From an uncultured Ectothiorhodospiraceae bacterium (GTDB lineage: Bacteria > Pseudomonadota > Gammaproteobacteria > XJ16 > Halofilaceae), in contig CAJXKK010000018.1 of NCBI GenBank assembly GCA_913055615.1, positions 1 through 56,445 on the forward strand: DNA of 56,445 bases, given 5' to 3'. The notes under the pieces are model-generated. The model was not told the origin of the DNA. It was given only the letters and a program-made list of their open reading frames with translations, and did no database searches. Below are positions 1 through 10,271 of the stretch, in pieces (the stretch's first letter is position 1; each line of letters starts with the position of its first letter). A program made the translations under genes and the position numbers.

Positions 1-74
1 ATGCCGCCCGCGGTCGTGCGCTCCTCTTCCAGGCGCTTGATGACGACGCGATCGTGCAACGGACGGATATTCAT
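1..74 (-). CDS. groES: Co-chaperonin GroES, N-terminal fragment
   Basis: The 24 codons present read [20 protein letters not shown] and on into TAGG, the invariant N-terminus of the 10-kDa chaperonin that caps GroEL in the cytoplasm. The gene continues off the left edge of the window, where groEL normally follows. An AAAGGAGA ribosome-binding site lies just upstream of the ATG. fxsA is the next gene upstream on the same strand, the usual fxsA-groES-groEL order. A CIRCE operator and a promoter lie in the gap (listed separately), so HrcA repression is likely. The identity is clear; only the 3' part is missing. Confidence 0.97.
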   Translation of the reverse strand, partial: MNIRPLHDRVVIKRLEEERTTAGG

Positions 75-128
75 GGACGCCTTCTCCTTTGTGATAACGG
101 CTTTTGAATCAGTGGCCTATCGGGATTG

Positions 129-155
129 TTAGCACTCCCATCAGGTGAGTGCCAA
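129..155 (-). promoter_or_regulatory. CIRCE operator (HrcA-binding inverted repeat)
   Basis: The plus strand reads TTAGCACTC, nine bases, then GAGTGCCAA. This matches the CIRCE consensus TTAGCACTC-N9-GAGTGCTAA with one mismatch. It sits between the groES promoter and the groES start, the normal position for HrcA control of groESL. CIRCE is known in some gammaproteobacteria but absent from enteric bacteria. Its presence implies that this genome encodes HrcA outside the window. Confidence 0.93.
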
Positions 156-182
156 TGATAGGCGCAAATCGGCGGATTTCAA
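155..182 (-). promoter_or_regulatory. Promoter of groES
   Basis: On the minus strand TTGAAA and TATCAT are separated by 16 bp, a good sigma-70 promoter. The preceding C makes CTTGAAA, which is also the sigma-32 -35 consensus, but the -10 element is a poor sigma-32 match. The -10 hexamer touches the CIRCE element, so HrcA bound there would cover the transcription start. Confidence 0.75.
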
Positions 183-209
183 GAGCCTCCGCCGGGGGCC
201 CAAAGTGGT

Positions 210-674
210 TCAGTCGCGGCGGTGGAATTCGCCCTCGATCGTGCCCCGGGGGCCGCCCTGGTCGTTACCGGGGCCATCCGCTCCACCCGGTCCCGCGCTG
301 GTATAGCGCACCTGCATGCGGCGCAGGGCGGCGGCGATCAGCGCGCGGCGCGTCCACGGGATCAGACAGAGGAAGCCGGCCACGTCGGTCACGAAACCGG
401 GCGTGAGCAGCAGCGCACCCCCCATGGCCAGCGCGACGCCCTCGAACATCTCCATGGCAGGGATCTGGCCCCGATCCAGATTGCTCTGGGCGCGGCGCAG
501 GGTCTGGAAACCCTGGTAACGGAGCAGGCCGCCGCCGACGATCGCCGTACCCACACAGGCGAGTACGGTCGGCAGGGCACCGATGATGCCGCCGACCTCG
601 ATCAGTACGTAGATCTCGACCAGCGGGACGACCAGAAAAATCAAAAGGAGTGCCGGCACGGCGCCCTCCATCAT
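210..674 (-). CDS. fxsA: FxsA family membrane protein
   Basis: This 154-residue inner-membrane protein of the FxsA family is named for the E. coli protein that eases F-exclusion of phage T7; its molecular role is not well defined. The N-terminus is hydrophobic (LLLIFLVVPLVEIYVLIEVG) and typical of the family. A second hydrophobic stretch around residues 80-105 contains LLTPGFVTDVAGFLCLIP, the usual TPGF/TD signature. The last 40 residues are polar and poorly conserved. Two adjacent ATG codons could each be the start; the outer one is given. Its position just upstream of groES is the common arrangement. Confidence 0.9.
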   Translation of the reverse strand: MMEGAVPALLLIFLVVPLVEIYVLIEVGGIIGALPTVLACVGTAIVGGGLLRYQGFQTLRRAQSNLDRGQIPAMEMFEGVALAMGGALLLTPGFVTDVAGFLCLIPWTRRALIAAALRRMQVRYTSAGPGGADGPGNDQGGPRGTIEGEFHRRD

Positions 675-751
675 TACGCGATGGACCCGATCTGGAGGCG
701 GGCGGGCACGGTTTCAACCCATCGGGCGTTTTTTCACCGAGGACTCGATTT

Positions 752-875
752 CCAGGCTGCGTCGGCGTGCCCAATCGCGAGCAAGCTCGCTCCAGCATGA
801 ATCCTGCCACCCCGGTGCGAATTGCGCTGTAGGAGGGAGCTTGCTCGCGATTAACGCACGGTAAGTACAGCCTGG
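752..875. repeat. REP pair (BIME-like) between fxsA and cutA
   Basis: Two inverted copies of a REP-type sequence lie here. The left copy (773-794) contains AATCGCGAGCAAGCTC and the right copy (830-852) its exact 16-nt complement. The arms extend outwards with gaps to CCAGGCTG at 752 and CAGCCTGG at 868-875. The same core recurs at 12198, inside the cyclophilin gene near 10413, and at 33451. It resembles the REPs of Pseudomonas, which are mobilised by RAYT transposases; no RAYT gene is in the window. Confidence 0.85.
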
Positions 876-924
876 CGCCGCGCGCCTGTTAGAATCCGGC
901 TTCCTTTGCGTGCGGAAACGCCCG

Positions 925-1281
925 ATGAGCGACGGCGGACAACTGATCGTTTTCTCCACGGTGGATGGACCGCAGGCCGCGCGGCGCCTGGCCGACGGCG
1001 TCGTCGGCGCCGGGCTCGCCGCGTGCGTCAATATCCTCCCGGCGGTGACGTCCGTTTTCCGCTGGGAATCCGGCGCCGACGACCCAGGTCAGGCGGGCGT
1101 GCAGGCAGAGACGGAGGTCATGCTGCTGATCAAGACCTCCGCGGCGGCCTATCCGGCGCTGGAACGCCACCTGCAGGCCGAGCATCCGTATGAACTGCCG
1201 GAGATCGTCGCGGTACCACTGACGCGGGGCCTGCCCGCATTCCTGCAGTGGATCGACGGGAGTACCACGCCATCTTCGTGA
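925..1281 (+). CDS. cutA: Divalent-cation tolerance protein CutA
   Basis: This 118-residue small trimeric cytoplasmic protein is linked to divalent metal tolerance; its exact activity is unresolved. The family signature LAACVNILPAVTSVFRWE is present near residues 32-49, followed by EVMLLIKT and the HPYELPEIVAVPL motif. The ATG at 925 gives the usual family length; an ATG five codons earlier is possible. The stop overlaps the GTG of dsbD (GTGA). The pairing cutA-dsbD is also seen in E. coli, which suggests that the genes are cotranscribed. Confidence 0.93.
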   Translation: MSDGGQLIVFSTVDGPQAARRLADGVVGAGLAACVNILPAVTSVFRWESGADDPGQAGVQAETEVMLLIKTSAAAYPALERHLQAEHPYELPEIVAVPLTRGLPAFLQWIDGSTTPSS

Positions 1282-3101
1282 AACGATTCCTCGCGGCCAT
1301 CGCGCTGTTCACCGGTCTCGCGTTCGCCCCAGCGGGCGCCGAGACCCTCGGTGACAGCGTCGGCAACGCCGGCCAGGCCGAACTGCTGCCGGCGGACGAG
1401 GCGTTCGTGCTGGGCGCCGAGCGCCAGGCCGATGCCACCATCGTGCTGCACTGGACCATCGCCGAGGACTATTACCTCTACCGCGACCGCAGCGAATTCC
1501 GCCTGATCGATGGCGGTGACGCCGAGCTCGGTAAACCGCGGTTCTCGCCATCGGATACGAAACAGGACCCGTTCTTCGGCGAGGTCGAGGTCTTCCACAA
1601 CGAGGGCTCGGTCCGCCTGCCGCTGGAGGGCGAACCGCCCCCCGGCGCCCGCCTGGAGGTCACCTATCAGGGGTGCAACGACCCGGTCGGCGTCTGCTAT
1701 CCGCCGATCGACAAGAGTATCGACCTGGGCTCGATCGAGCCGGCGGCGGCGTCCGCGGATTCCTCGGGCTCCTCCGGTTCCGGATCGGCCGACCGGTCCG
1801 AACAGGGCCGGATCGCAGCGGCACTGGCCGACCGCGGCCTGTGGCTGACCGTGCTCGTCTTTATCGGCTTCGGCCTGCTGCTGACGCTGACGCCCTGCGT
1901 GTTGCCGATGGTCCCGATCCTCGCCGGCGTGATCGCCGGCGACCCGCATGGCGGGCGGGCGCACCGCGGCGCGGGGCTCGCGACCGTGTTCGTGCTGACC
2001 ATGGCGCTGACCTACGCCGCCGTCGGGGTCGTCGTGGGCCTGACCGGCGCCTCGATCCAGGCCTGGTTTCAGCAGGCCTGGGTGCTGGGCGTGTTCGCCG
2101 GGCTGTTCGTGCTGCTGGCGCTGGCGATGTTCGGCCTGTTCGACCTGCAGCTGCCCGCCCACCTGCGCACCGCGATGGAGAACCGCACGCGCCGCCTCGG
2201 TGGCTCGTTCGGCGGCGCTGCCGCGCTCGGCATGATCTCGGCGATCGTCGTCAGCCCCTGCGTCACGCCGCCACTGATCGGGGCGCTCATCTACATCGCC
2301 GACACCGGTGACCCGCTGACCGGCGGCTTCGCCCTGTTCGCGCTCGGCATCGGCATGGGCCTGCCGCTGATCGCCGCGGCCGGATTCGCCGGCCACCTGC
2401 TGCCACGTGCCGGCCCTTGGATGAATCGGGTCCGTGCCGCCTTTGGCGTACTCCTGCTGGGCGTCGCCATCTGGCTCCTGCAGCGGGTCGTGCCGGTGCC
2501 GGTCTCGATGGTTCTGTGGGCGGTACTGCTGATCGTCGTCGGTGTCCAGCTGGGCGCCCTGGCGAGCGCGTCGACCGGCTGGGCGCGCCTGTGGAAGGGC
2601 ATCGGCCTGATCGCCGTGCTCTACGGCTCGATCCTGCTGGTCGGGGCGACCGCGGGCGGGCAGAGTCTGCTCCAGCCCCTGCGCGGCGTGATCGGCGGCG
2701 GCTCGGCGACACAGGAGACGGTGGACTTCGAGCCCGTGGAGGATGCCGCCGAGCTGCGGCAGAAGCTCGCTGCGGCGCAGCGCGAGGGCCGCCCGGTCAT
2801 GCTCGATGTCTATGCCGACTGGTGCGTGTCCTGTAAGGAACTGGAGGCATTCACCTTCCCCGATCCGCGCGTGCAGGCCGCGCTCGAGGGCGCGGTCCTG
2901 CTGCGCGCCGACGTGACCCCTAACGACGCCGGCGACAAGGCCCTGCTGCAGCGCTTCGACCTCTACGGCCCGCCGGCGGTCCTGTTCTTCGGGACCGACG
3001 GCGTCGAGCGCCGCGGCTACCGGGTCGTCGGTTACAAAGGCGCGGCGGAATTTGCCGAGCATACCCGCCAGGCGTTCGGTCGCCCGGAGACGCCCTCGTG
3101 A
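1278..3101 (+). CDS. dsbD: Thiol:disulfide interchange protein DsbD
   Basis: This 607-residue inner-membrane reductase passes electrons from cytoplasmic thioredoxin to periplasmic DsbC/DsbG-like and cytochrome-c maturation partners. A signal peptide covers about residues 1-21. The alpha domain has the Cys133/Cys140 pair (QGCNDPVGVC). The membrane beta domain (about 190-465) has TLTPCVLP (Cys207) and VVSPCVTP (Cys328). The C-terminal thioredoxin-like gamma domain has WCVSCK (Cys516/Cys519). All six functional cysteines are therefore present. The GTG start overlaps the cutA stop and avoids a non-hydrophobic N-terminal extension. It is coupled to the next gene in the same way. Confidence 0.96.
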   Translation: MKRFLAAIALFTGLAFAPAGAETLGDSVGNAGQAELLPADEAFVLGAERQADATIVLHWTIAEDYYLYRDRSEFRLIDGGDAELGKPRFSPSDTKQDPFFGEVEVFHNEGSVRLPLEGEPPPGARLEVTYQGCNDPVGVCYPPIDKSIDLGSIEPAAASADSSGSSGSGSADRSEQGRIAAALADRGLWLTVLVFIGFGLLLTLTPCVLPMVPILAGVIAGDPHGGRAHRGAGLATVFVLTMALTYAAVGVVVGLTGASIQAWFQQAWVLGVFAGLFVLLALAMFGLFDLQLPAHLRTAMENRTRRLGGSFGGAAALGMISAIVVSPCVTPPLIGALIYIADTGDPLTGGFALFALGIGMGLPLIAAAGFAGHLLPRAGPWMNRVRAAFGVLLLGVAIWLLQRVVPVPVSMVLWAVLLIVVGVQLGALASASTGWARLWKGIGLIAVLYGSILLVGATAGGQSLLQPLRGVIGGGSATQETVDFEPVEDAAELRQKLAAAQREGRPVMLDVYADWCVSCKELEAFTFPDPRVQAALEGAVLLRADVTPNDAGDKALLQRFDLYGPPAVLFFGTDGVERRGYRVVGYKGAAEFAEHTRQAFGRPETPS

Positions 3102-3679
3102 ACAGCCGTCTGTGGATCATCGTGGTGGTCGCCGGCGCACTGGGTCTGGGCGCGGGCGCGGCGGTGCGGCACTGGCTGCTATCGCCGCAAAACCCGACCG
3201 CGGAGGCGACGACCGAACCGGAGCAGGTGAGCGGCGCGCAGGAAAAAACACCTGACGTCATCGACTCGCGGCGCCCCGATTTCAGCCTGCCCGACCGCGA
3301 TGGCGATACCCGCTCGATCGGCGATTTCGGCGACCGGGTCGTGCTGCTCAACTTCTGGGCGACGTGGTGCCCGCCATGCCTGGAGGAGATCCCGGCCCTG
3401 GACGGCCTCCATCGCGCCCTCGCCGACCAGGGGCTGAGCGTGGTCGGCGTGGCACTCGAGGACGCCGAACCGGTACGCGAGTTCGCCCGGGAACATGACG
3501 TCGGATATCCGCTGCTGGTCGGCGGGCGCGAGGCCTTCGATATCGCTGCCGAGTACGGCAACGCCCGGGGCACACTGCCCTACAGCGTGGTGATCGACCG
3601 TTCGGGGACGATCCGTGCCACCCACCAGGGCGCCCTGACCCGCGAGGAGGCACGCGAATTCGTGGCCCCCTGGCTGTAA
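3098..3679 (+). CDS. TlpA-like membrane-anchored thioredoxin-fold protein
   Basis: This 193-residue protein has an N-terminal anchor (residues 5-24), a polar linker, and a TlpA/ResA-type thioredoxin fold with the active site WATWCPPC (Cys91/Cys94). It should face the periplasm and reduce disulfides, for example in cytochrome-c apoproteins. Its GTG start overlaps the dsbD stop, so the two are translationally coupled and DsbD is the obvious electron donor. The substrate is not known; a role in cytochrome-c maturation is an inference from the family. Confidence 0.88.
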   Translation: MNSRLWIIVVVAGALGLGAGAAVRHWLLSPQNPTAEATTEPEQVSGAQEKTPDVIDSRRPDFSLPDRDGDTRSIGDFGDRVVLLNFWATWCPPCLEEIPALDGLHRALADQGLSVVGVALEDAEPVREFAREHDVGYPLLVGGREAFDIAAEYGNARGTLPYSVVIDRSGTIRATHQGALTREEAREFVAPWL

Positions 3680-3810
3680 ATCACCGCTACGGGCACTCTC
3701 AGCCAATCGTCGACCATCGTCGTAAAACGCGCAGAGAAAAAGCACGATCTGGACACTCGCAAGCACATCGGTCAGACTCGCGCCCCACGTCGTAAAGATG
3801 AAAAGGCGGC

Positions 3811-4251
3811 ATGGCCGACATCCTCGTACTGCATGGCCCCAACCTGAACCTGCTCGGCAGGCGGGAACCCGATCAGTACGGCCATACCACACTGGCGGCG
3901 ATCGACCAGCGCCTCGGCGAACGCGCCTGGGCGGCGGGGCGCAGCCTCGAAAGCTTTCAGTCCAACGCCGAGCACGCGCTGGTCGACCGGCTGCACTCGG
4001 CCGCCCGGGAGGGTGTCGCCTGGGCGATCTGCAACCCGGCGGCACTGACCCACACCAGCGTCGCCCTGCGCGACGCGCTGCTCGCGACCGCGATCCCGTT
4101 CATCGAGGTACACCTGTCGAACGTGCACGCGCGCGAGCCGTTCCGCCATCACTCGTATTTCTCCGACGTGGCGACCGGGGTCATTACCGGCCTCGGCGCG
4201 CGTGGCTATGAGCTCGCCCTTGAGGCGATTCTCGACCGATTCGAGAACTGA
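3811..4251 (+). CDS. aroQ: 3-dehydroquinate dehydratase, type II
   Basis: This 146-residue dodecameric enzyme of the shikimate pathway converts 3-dehydroquinate to 3-dehydroshikimate. [16 protein letters not shown] is the family N-terminus. Catalytic Arg18 and Tyr23, the FQSN motif, the NPAALTHTS loop and [14 protein letters not shown] with its active-site His are all present. Length is normal. It stands upstream of accB-accC, an arrangement widespread in gammaproteobacteria. The 131 bp before it hold no recognisable gene. Confidence 0.97.
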   Translation: MADILVLHGPNLNLLGRREPDQYGHTTLAAIDQRLGERAWAAGRSLESFQSNAEHALVDRLHSAAREGVAWAICNPAALTHTSVALRDALLATAIPFIEVHLSNVHAREPFRHHSYFSDVATGVITGLGARGYELALEAILDRFEN

Positions 4252-4305
4252 CATGGCCGGCACCGACCGGCTCCCACACCAGACACCACGGACCCGGATC
4301 ACGCG

Positions 4306-4773
4306 ATGGACATCCGAAAAGTCAAAAAACTGATAGAACTGCTCGAGGAATCCGGCATTGCGGAACTCGAGATCCAGGAAGGCGAGGAGTCGGTACGCAT
4401 TTCCCGACACGGCAGCCACGCCCCCGCCGCGGCACCGGCTGCCCCCCCGGCCCAGCCAGCGGCCCCGGCGGCGCCCGCTCCGGCGCCCGCTCCAGCGGAG
4501 GACAGCAGCGGCGGCGAGGCCGGCGGCGGCCTGTCCTCCGGCCACGTGGTCGAATCGCCGATGGTCGGCACTTTCTACAGCGCCTCGTCGCCCTCTTCGC
4601 CGCCGTTCGTCGAGGTAGGCCAGAGCGTCAAGGCCGGCGAGACGATCTGTATCATCGAGGCCATGAAGATCCTCAACCAGATCGAGGCCGACGTGAGCGG
4701 CACGGTCAAGGCCATCCTCGTCGAGAACGGTTCGCCAGTCGAATTCGGCGAGCCCCTGATGATCATCGAGTAG
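4306..4773 (+). CDS. accB: Biotin carboxyl carrier protein of acetyl-CoA carboxylase
   Basis: This 155-residue carrier subunit of acetyl-CoA carboxylase performs the first committed step of fatty-acid synthesis. The N-terminal part (1-35) is the association domain. An Ala/Pro linker spans about 39-64 and the biotinyl domain about 80-155. The modified residue is Lys121 in [10 protein letters not shown]. accC starts ten bases after the stop, so the two are cotranscribed as in other proteobacteria, where BCCP levels feed back on operon expression. Confidence 0.98.
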   Translation: MDIRKVKKLIELLEESGIAELEIQEGEESVRISRHGSHAPAAAPAAPPAQPAAPAAPAPAPAPAEDSSGGEAGGGLSSGHVVESPMVGTFYSASSPSSPPFVEVGQSVKAGETICIIEAMKILNQIEADVSGTVKAILVENGSPVEFGEPLMIIE

Positions 4774-4782
4774 GCCCGAGCC

Positions 4783-6123
<1,341 letters not shown>

Positions 6124-6127
6124 TCCG

Positions 6128-7012
6128 ATGACCTGGCTCCAGGTGAAGGTCGACACCGAGCCCGACCGGGCCGGTGCCGTCGAGGAGGCGTTGACGGAGG
6201 CCGGGGCGTTGTCGGTGACGCTCGAGGACGCCGGTGATATGCCGCTGCTCGAACCCGCACCCGGTGAGATGCCCCTGTGGCACGCAACCAGGGTCATCGC
6301 GCTGTTCAGCGACACGGTCGACCGCGGCAGCGTTACGGACAGCCTCGCGCTCACCGCGGACGGTGGCGAACTCACGCCCGTGTTCGAGACCCTGCCCGAC
6401 CGCGAATGGAGCCGCGTCTGGATGGACGACTGGCAGCCGCTGAGATTCGGGCGCCGGCTCTGGGTCGCACCGCTGGAAGCGGAACTGCACGAACCCGGCG
6501 CCGTCGTCCTGCGCCTCGACCCGGGGCTCGCCTTCGGTACCGGGACCCACGCCACGACCGCCCTGTGCCTCGAATGGCTCGATGGCCTGAGACTGGCCGG
6601 CGCGACCGTGCTCGATTACGGCTGCGGTTCCGGGATCCTCGCGATCGCGGCCCTGCAGCTCGGCGCCGCGCGGGCACACGGCATCGACATCGATCCGCAG
6701 GCGCTGGAAGCGACCGCCTCCAACGCCGGGACGAACGGGGTCGCCGAGCGGATCACGACCTCACAGCCGGATGCTGCGATGGGTGGCCCGTACGACATCG
6801 TAGTGGCGAATATCCTGGCCGGGCCGCTGATGCAGTCCGCGGACGCGATCGCCCGCGTACAGGAAGCCGGCGGCCGAATCGCACTGGCCGGCGTGCTCGC
6901 TGAACAGGCCGAGGACGTCATTGCGGCCTACGGGCGCTGGTACCATCTCGAGGTCGGCGGTGAGCGCGAGGAGTGGGTCCGGATCGAGGGCATGCGCCGC
7001 AACGAGCACTGA
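6128..7012 (+). CDS. prmA: Ribosomal protein L11 methyltransferase
   Basis: This 294-residue SAM-dependent enzyme trimethylates ribosomal protein L11. The N-terminal substrate-binding domain starts MTWLQVKVDTE, which fixes the start at 6128 although the frame is open further upstream inside accC. FGTGTHATTALCLEWL, the SAM-binding VLDYGCGSGILAIAAL and the NILAGPL motif identify the family. It follows accC by four bases, a common gammaproteobacterial order (accB-accC-prmA). Confidence 0.96.
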   Translation: MTWLQVKVDTEPDRAGAVEEALTEAGALSVTLEDAGDMPLLEPAPGEMPLWHATRVIALFSDTVDRGSVTDSLALTADGGELTPVFETLPDREWSRVWMDDWQPLRFGRRLWVAPLEAELHEPGAVVLRLDPGLAFGTGTHATTALCLEWLDGLRLAGATVLDYGCGSGILAIAALQLGAARAHGIDIDPQALEATASNAGTNGVAERITTSQPDAAMGGPYDIVVANILAGPLMQSADAIARVQEAGGRIALAGVLAEQAEDVIAAYGRWYHLEVGGEREEWVRIEGMRRNEH

Positions 7013-7052
7013 AGGATGCCGCAGCGCGGCCAGCGCAACTAGCGGGAATCGA

Positions 7053-7829
7053 ATGAACACCCAGTGTCCCCATTGCCGCACCGTTTTCCGGATCGCGGCG
7101 GACGTGCTCGAGGAGGCGGGCGGGCGGGTCCGCTGCGGGCAATGCGGCCGCGCGTTCGATGCGCGCAGCCGCCTGCAGAAGGAATTCGCTTTTGATGGGG
7201 ACGGCGCCCCACCCCCGGGTGGTAAGGGGACGCCGGACGCCGCGCCCCCTGCCCACCAGCCGCGACTCCAGCTGGAGCATCCCCGGCACAGGGCCGTGTC
7301 CGGCATCCTGATGTCGGATCTGGAGGGCGAGCCCGAGCGCCACGATCGCGGGCGGCCGAGCCGCTGGTCACTGGCGGGCTGGTCGATGGTCAACACGGTG
7401 CTGCTGCTCGCGCTCTGCGCGCAACTGCTATTCGTTCAGCGCGAGGCCTTCGCACAGAACCCGTCCATGCGCCCGTTGATCACGCAGATGTGCGACGTGG
7501 TCGGGTGCAGCCTCGCACCACGACGGGCGGTCGAGCAGATCGAACTCGTGCGCCGCAATGTCTACGCGCACCCCAATGTGGACAACGCCCTCATCATCGA
7601 CGCGCGCTTCGTGAACAACGCCCGATTCTCTCAGCCCTATCCGACGCTGACCGTCAGCCTCGGCGATCTGCGGGGCGATCCCATGATCCGCCGCAATTTC
7701 GAGCCGCGCGAATATCGCCCGCAGCTGGCCCCCAACGCCCGCATGGCGCCCGGGTCACCGGTGCGGGTGACGCTCGAGGTTCGGGATCCCGGGCGCGAGG
7801 CGCGCACGTTCGAGCTGGATTTCTGGTGA
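7053..7829 (+). CDS. Zinc-ribbon and DUF3426 membrane protein
   Basis: This 258-residue protein has a short N-terminal zinc ribbon (CPHC at 5-8 and CGQC at 28-31) and a disordered Pro-rich linker. A single transmembrane segment lies at about 105-128. The C-terminal periplasmic region (about 130-258) contains two conserved cysteines and matches the DUF3426 type. Such proteins usually sit between prmA and dusB-fis in gammaproteobacteria; no function has been established. Here it is followed by fis without dusB. Confidence 0.85.
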   Translation: MNTQCPHCRTVFRIAADVLEEAGGRVRCGQCGRAFDARSRLQKEFAFDGDGAPPPGGKGTPDAAPPAHQPRLQLEHPRHRAVSGILMSDLEGEPERHDRGRPSRWSLAGWSMVNTVLLLALCAQLLFVQREAFAQNPSMRPLITQMCDVVGCSLAPRRAVEQIELVRRNVYAHPNVDNALIIDARFVNNARFSQPYPTLTVSLGDLRGDPMIRRNFEPREYRPQLAPNARMAPGSPVRVTLEVRDPGREARTFELDFW

Positions 7830-8323
7830 CTCGGGTCATGGCAATCCCGAGCCCATGCTTTTAGATTGCAGGCCTGCCGCGTATGATGCGCCGCCCCGGC
7901 GGCCGGGGCCCGTCAGGAGCGGATGCCCGTGCTATACTCCGTCGCCTGCCGGCGGCTCCGTGTGCAGACCGCCGGCACGGCGGGTACCGCTGGATCGCGT
8001 CACCCCGTCACTCTTGCAGCGGCCGGGCTTCCCGCATACCTTGTAGCGGGTCGGCCGCGCGGCCGGCGGAACGACCCGGCACGACGAACGGGGTCGGCAA
8101 CCAAGAACAATTCGCAGAAGTCGATCGAACCCTTTCGACCGCGAACGGGTCCCTTCGGATCGGCGTGAGGGCGGAACGGGACATGGCACAACAGGGCGAT
8201 CGCGTGGATCCCGGCACGGGAGCGGTGGAGCCGCCCCTGGCCGATGGCGTGCCCTCACCTGTGCCAACGTGGACACCGCCCCCCGCACCGACCGGGGACC
8301 CGAGCACCAGGAAGGCTTGCCGC
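7830..8323 (+). promoter_or_regulatory. Long leader region of fis with an extended -10 promoter
   Basis: No gene is supported in these 494 bases. An extended -10 element, TGCTATACT, lies at 7930-7938 with no good -35 hexamer. A start near 7945 would give fis a leader of about 380 nt. The leader can fold: CGGGTCG and CGACCCG around 8046-8078 pair across an inner GGCCG/CGGCC stem. The frame of fis stays open back to 7883, but the predicted extension is low-complexity and Pro/Arg-rich, so it was not called as protein. dusB, which usually precedes fis, is absent. Confidence 0.4.
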
Positions 8324-8593
8324 ATGAACCGCAACCGCCCGAACGGCTGCGGCGGCCCGGCCGCGACGCCGCTCAAGCGTTGCGTGTCCGAGGAACTCGC
8401 CCGCTATTTTGACGCGCTGGAGGGCGAACAGCCCTGCGATCTCCACAAGATGGTAATCGGCGAGACCGAGCAGGCGCTCCTGCAGTTCGTGCTCGAACAT
8501 ACCGGCGGCAATCAGAGCCGCGCCGCCCAGTTGCTGGGCCTCAACCGCGGCACCCTGCGCAAGAAACTGAACTACTACGGGATCGACCGGTAA
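8324..8593 (+). CDS. fis: DNA-binding protein Fis
   Basis: This 89-residue nucleoid-associated protein bends DNA and activates stable-RNA promoters in fast growth. The C-terminal helix-turn-helix, [20 protein letters not shown], is the canonical Fis signature. The [10 protein letters not shown] region corresponds to the dimerisation helix. The start at 8324 gives the normal family length. Upstream in-frame starts, such as ATG 8183, would add an unconserved tail and were not used. purH follows after 74 bases, a linkage seen in several gammaproteobacteria. Confidence 0.94.
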   Translation: MNRNRPNGCGGPAATPLKRCVSEELARYFDALEGEQPCDLHKMVIGETEQALLQFVLEHTGGNQSRAAQLLGLNRGTLRKKLNYYGIDR

Positions 8594-8667
8594 GATGTTC
8601 TCCCCGGTGCCGACGGTACCGGCATACCGGGCCGGCGACGCCTCCACCCGATTCGGACCACTTCGAA

Positions 8668-10245
8668 ATGAACGATGCCAACGTGACGCCGGTGCGGCGC
8701 GCACTCCTCAGTGTTTCCGACAAAACCGGCCTCGAAGAATTTGCGCGGGCACTCGCCGGGGCCGGCGTGGAACTGCTGTCGACCGGCGGCACCGCCCGCG
8801 CGCTGGGCGCGGCCGGACTCGCGGTAGTGGAAGTGGCCGATCACACCGGTTTCCCCGAGATCATGGGCGGGCGCGTGAAGACGCTGCACCCGCGCATCCA
8901 CGGCGGCATCCTCGGGCGCCGCGATGAGGACGCCGGGGCGATGGCGGAGCACGGCATCGATCCGATCGATCTGATCGTGGTCAACCTCTACCCGTTCCGC
9001 GAGACCGTCGCGCGCCCGGATGTCACCCGCGCGGATGCGATCGAGAACATCGATATCGGCGGACCGGCCATGGTGCGCGCCGCGGCCAAGAACCAGGCGG
9101 ATGTCGGCGTCGTGACTGATCCGGATGATTACTCCGCGGTGGCGGCAGCGGTCGCCGCCGGCGGGCTCGACGCGGCAACGCGGCGGCGTCTGGCCACCAA
9201 GGCCTTCCGGCATACGGCGGCCTACGATCACGCGATCGCCGCCTGGCTGACAGAGCAGGAAACAGATACCCGGGACAGCAGTGAGGCCCTGCCGAAACGA
9301 CTCGAGAGCGGCTTCGAGCGCGTGCTCGCGCTGCGTTATGGGGAAAACCCGCACCAGCGGGCGGCGTTCTACGCCGCCCCGGACGCAGCGGCGAACACCA
9401 TCACCCGCGCCCGCGTACGCCAGGGCAAGGCCCTGTCGTTCAACAACATCGCCGATGCCGATACGGCGCTTGAGTGCGTCAAGCAGTTCGACGAGCCCGC
9501 CTGCGTGATCGTCAAGCACGCGAACCCCTGCGGCGTCGCCATCGACGCCGATGCCGCGGCCGCCTACGAGGGCGCCTACGCCACCGACCCGGTCTCCGCG
9601 TTCGGCGGCATCATCGCCTTCAACCGCCCGCTGGACGCCGCGCTCGCGCAAACGCTGATCGAGCGGCAGTTCATCGAGGTCCTGCTGGCGCCGTCCGTGG
9701 ACGAGGACGCCCTCGGTGTACTCGCCGGGAAAGCGAACATACGCGTACTCGAGACCGGCGCCCTTGGGGGCATGACGGGCGGCCTGGACTACCGCGGCGT
9801 CGCCGGTGGCCTGCTGGTGCAGGATCGCGACACCCTGCTGATGGCGGATGATGGCCTGCAGGCGGCGACCCGGACCATGCCCGACGCGGCCACCGAGCGT
9901 GACCTGCTGTTCGCATGGCGGGTCTGCAAGTCCGTGAAATCGAACGCGGTCGTGTATGCCCGTGACGGCGCCACCGTCGGCGTCGGCGCCGGTCAGATGA
10001 GTCGGGTGAACTCCGCGCGCATCGCCATCGACAAGGCCGCGGATGCCGGGATTCCGACCACCGGCTCGGTAATCGCCTCGGACGCGTTCATCCCGTTCCG
10101 CGATGTGCTCGATGTCGCCGCCAGCGCCGGCGTGAAGGCCGTTATCCAGCCAGGCGGTTCGATGCGCGACGACGAGGTGCTCGCCGCCGCCGAGGAACTG
10201 GGTATCATCATGGTATTCACCGGCATGCGCCACTTCCGCCATTGA
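8668..10245 (+). CDS. purH: Bifunctional AICAR transformylase / IMP cyclohydrolase
   Basis: This 525-residue enzyme performs the last two steps of IMP synthesis: formylation of AICAR with 10-formyl-THF, then ring closure. The N-terminal MGS-like cyclohydrolase domain opens with [20 protein letters not shown] and has LLSTGGTA and [13 protein letters not shown]. The transformylase domain contains [18 protein letters not shown] and KHANPCG. It ends GMRHFRH as in most PurH. It is followed by a cyclophilin gene and then purD. Confidence 0.98.
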   Translation: MNDANVTPVRRALLSVSDKTGLEEFARALAGAGVELLSTGGTARALGAAGLAVVEVADHTGFPEIMGGRVKTLHPRIHGGILGRRDEDAGAMAEHGIDPIDLIVVNLYPFRETVARPDVTRADAIENIDIGGPAMVRAAAKNQADVGVVTDPDDYSAVAAAVAAGGLDAATRRRLATKAFRHTAAYDHAIAAWLTEQETDTRDSSEALPKRLESGFERVLALRYGENPHQRAAFYAAPDAAANTITRARVRQGKALSFNNIADADTALECVKQFDEPACVIVKHANPCGVAIDADAAAAYEGAYATDPVSAFGGIIAFNRPLDAALAQTLIERQFIEVLLAPSVDEDALGVLAGKANIRVLETGALGGMTGGLDYRGVAGGLLVQDRDTLLMADDGLQAATRTMPDAATERDLLFAWRVCKSVKSNAVVYARDGATVGVGAGQMSRVNSARIAIDKAADAGIPTTGSVIASDAFIPFRDVLDVAASAGVKAVIQPGGSMRDDEVLAAAEELGIIMVFTGMRHFRH

Positions 10246-10271
10246 TTTCCACCACCGGAGCCAAGCGCCCC

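Noticed and set aside
1149-3062. A 637-residue minus-strand frame opposite dsbD
   Set aside because: dsbD on the other strand has all its functional cysteines; the antisense translation is rich in Gln/His/Asp/Arg and without motifs.
8183-8323. An N-terminal extension of Fis from an upstream ATG
   Set aside because: The extension is Pro/Gly-rich and unlike any Fis, and the start at 8324 gives the normal length.
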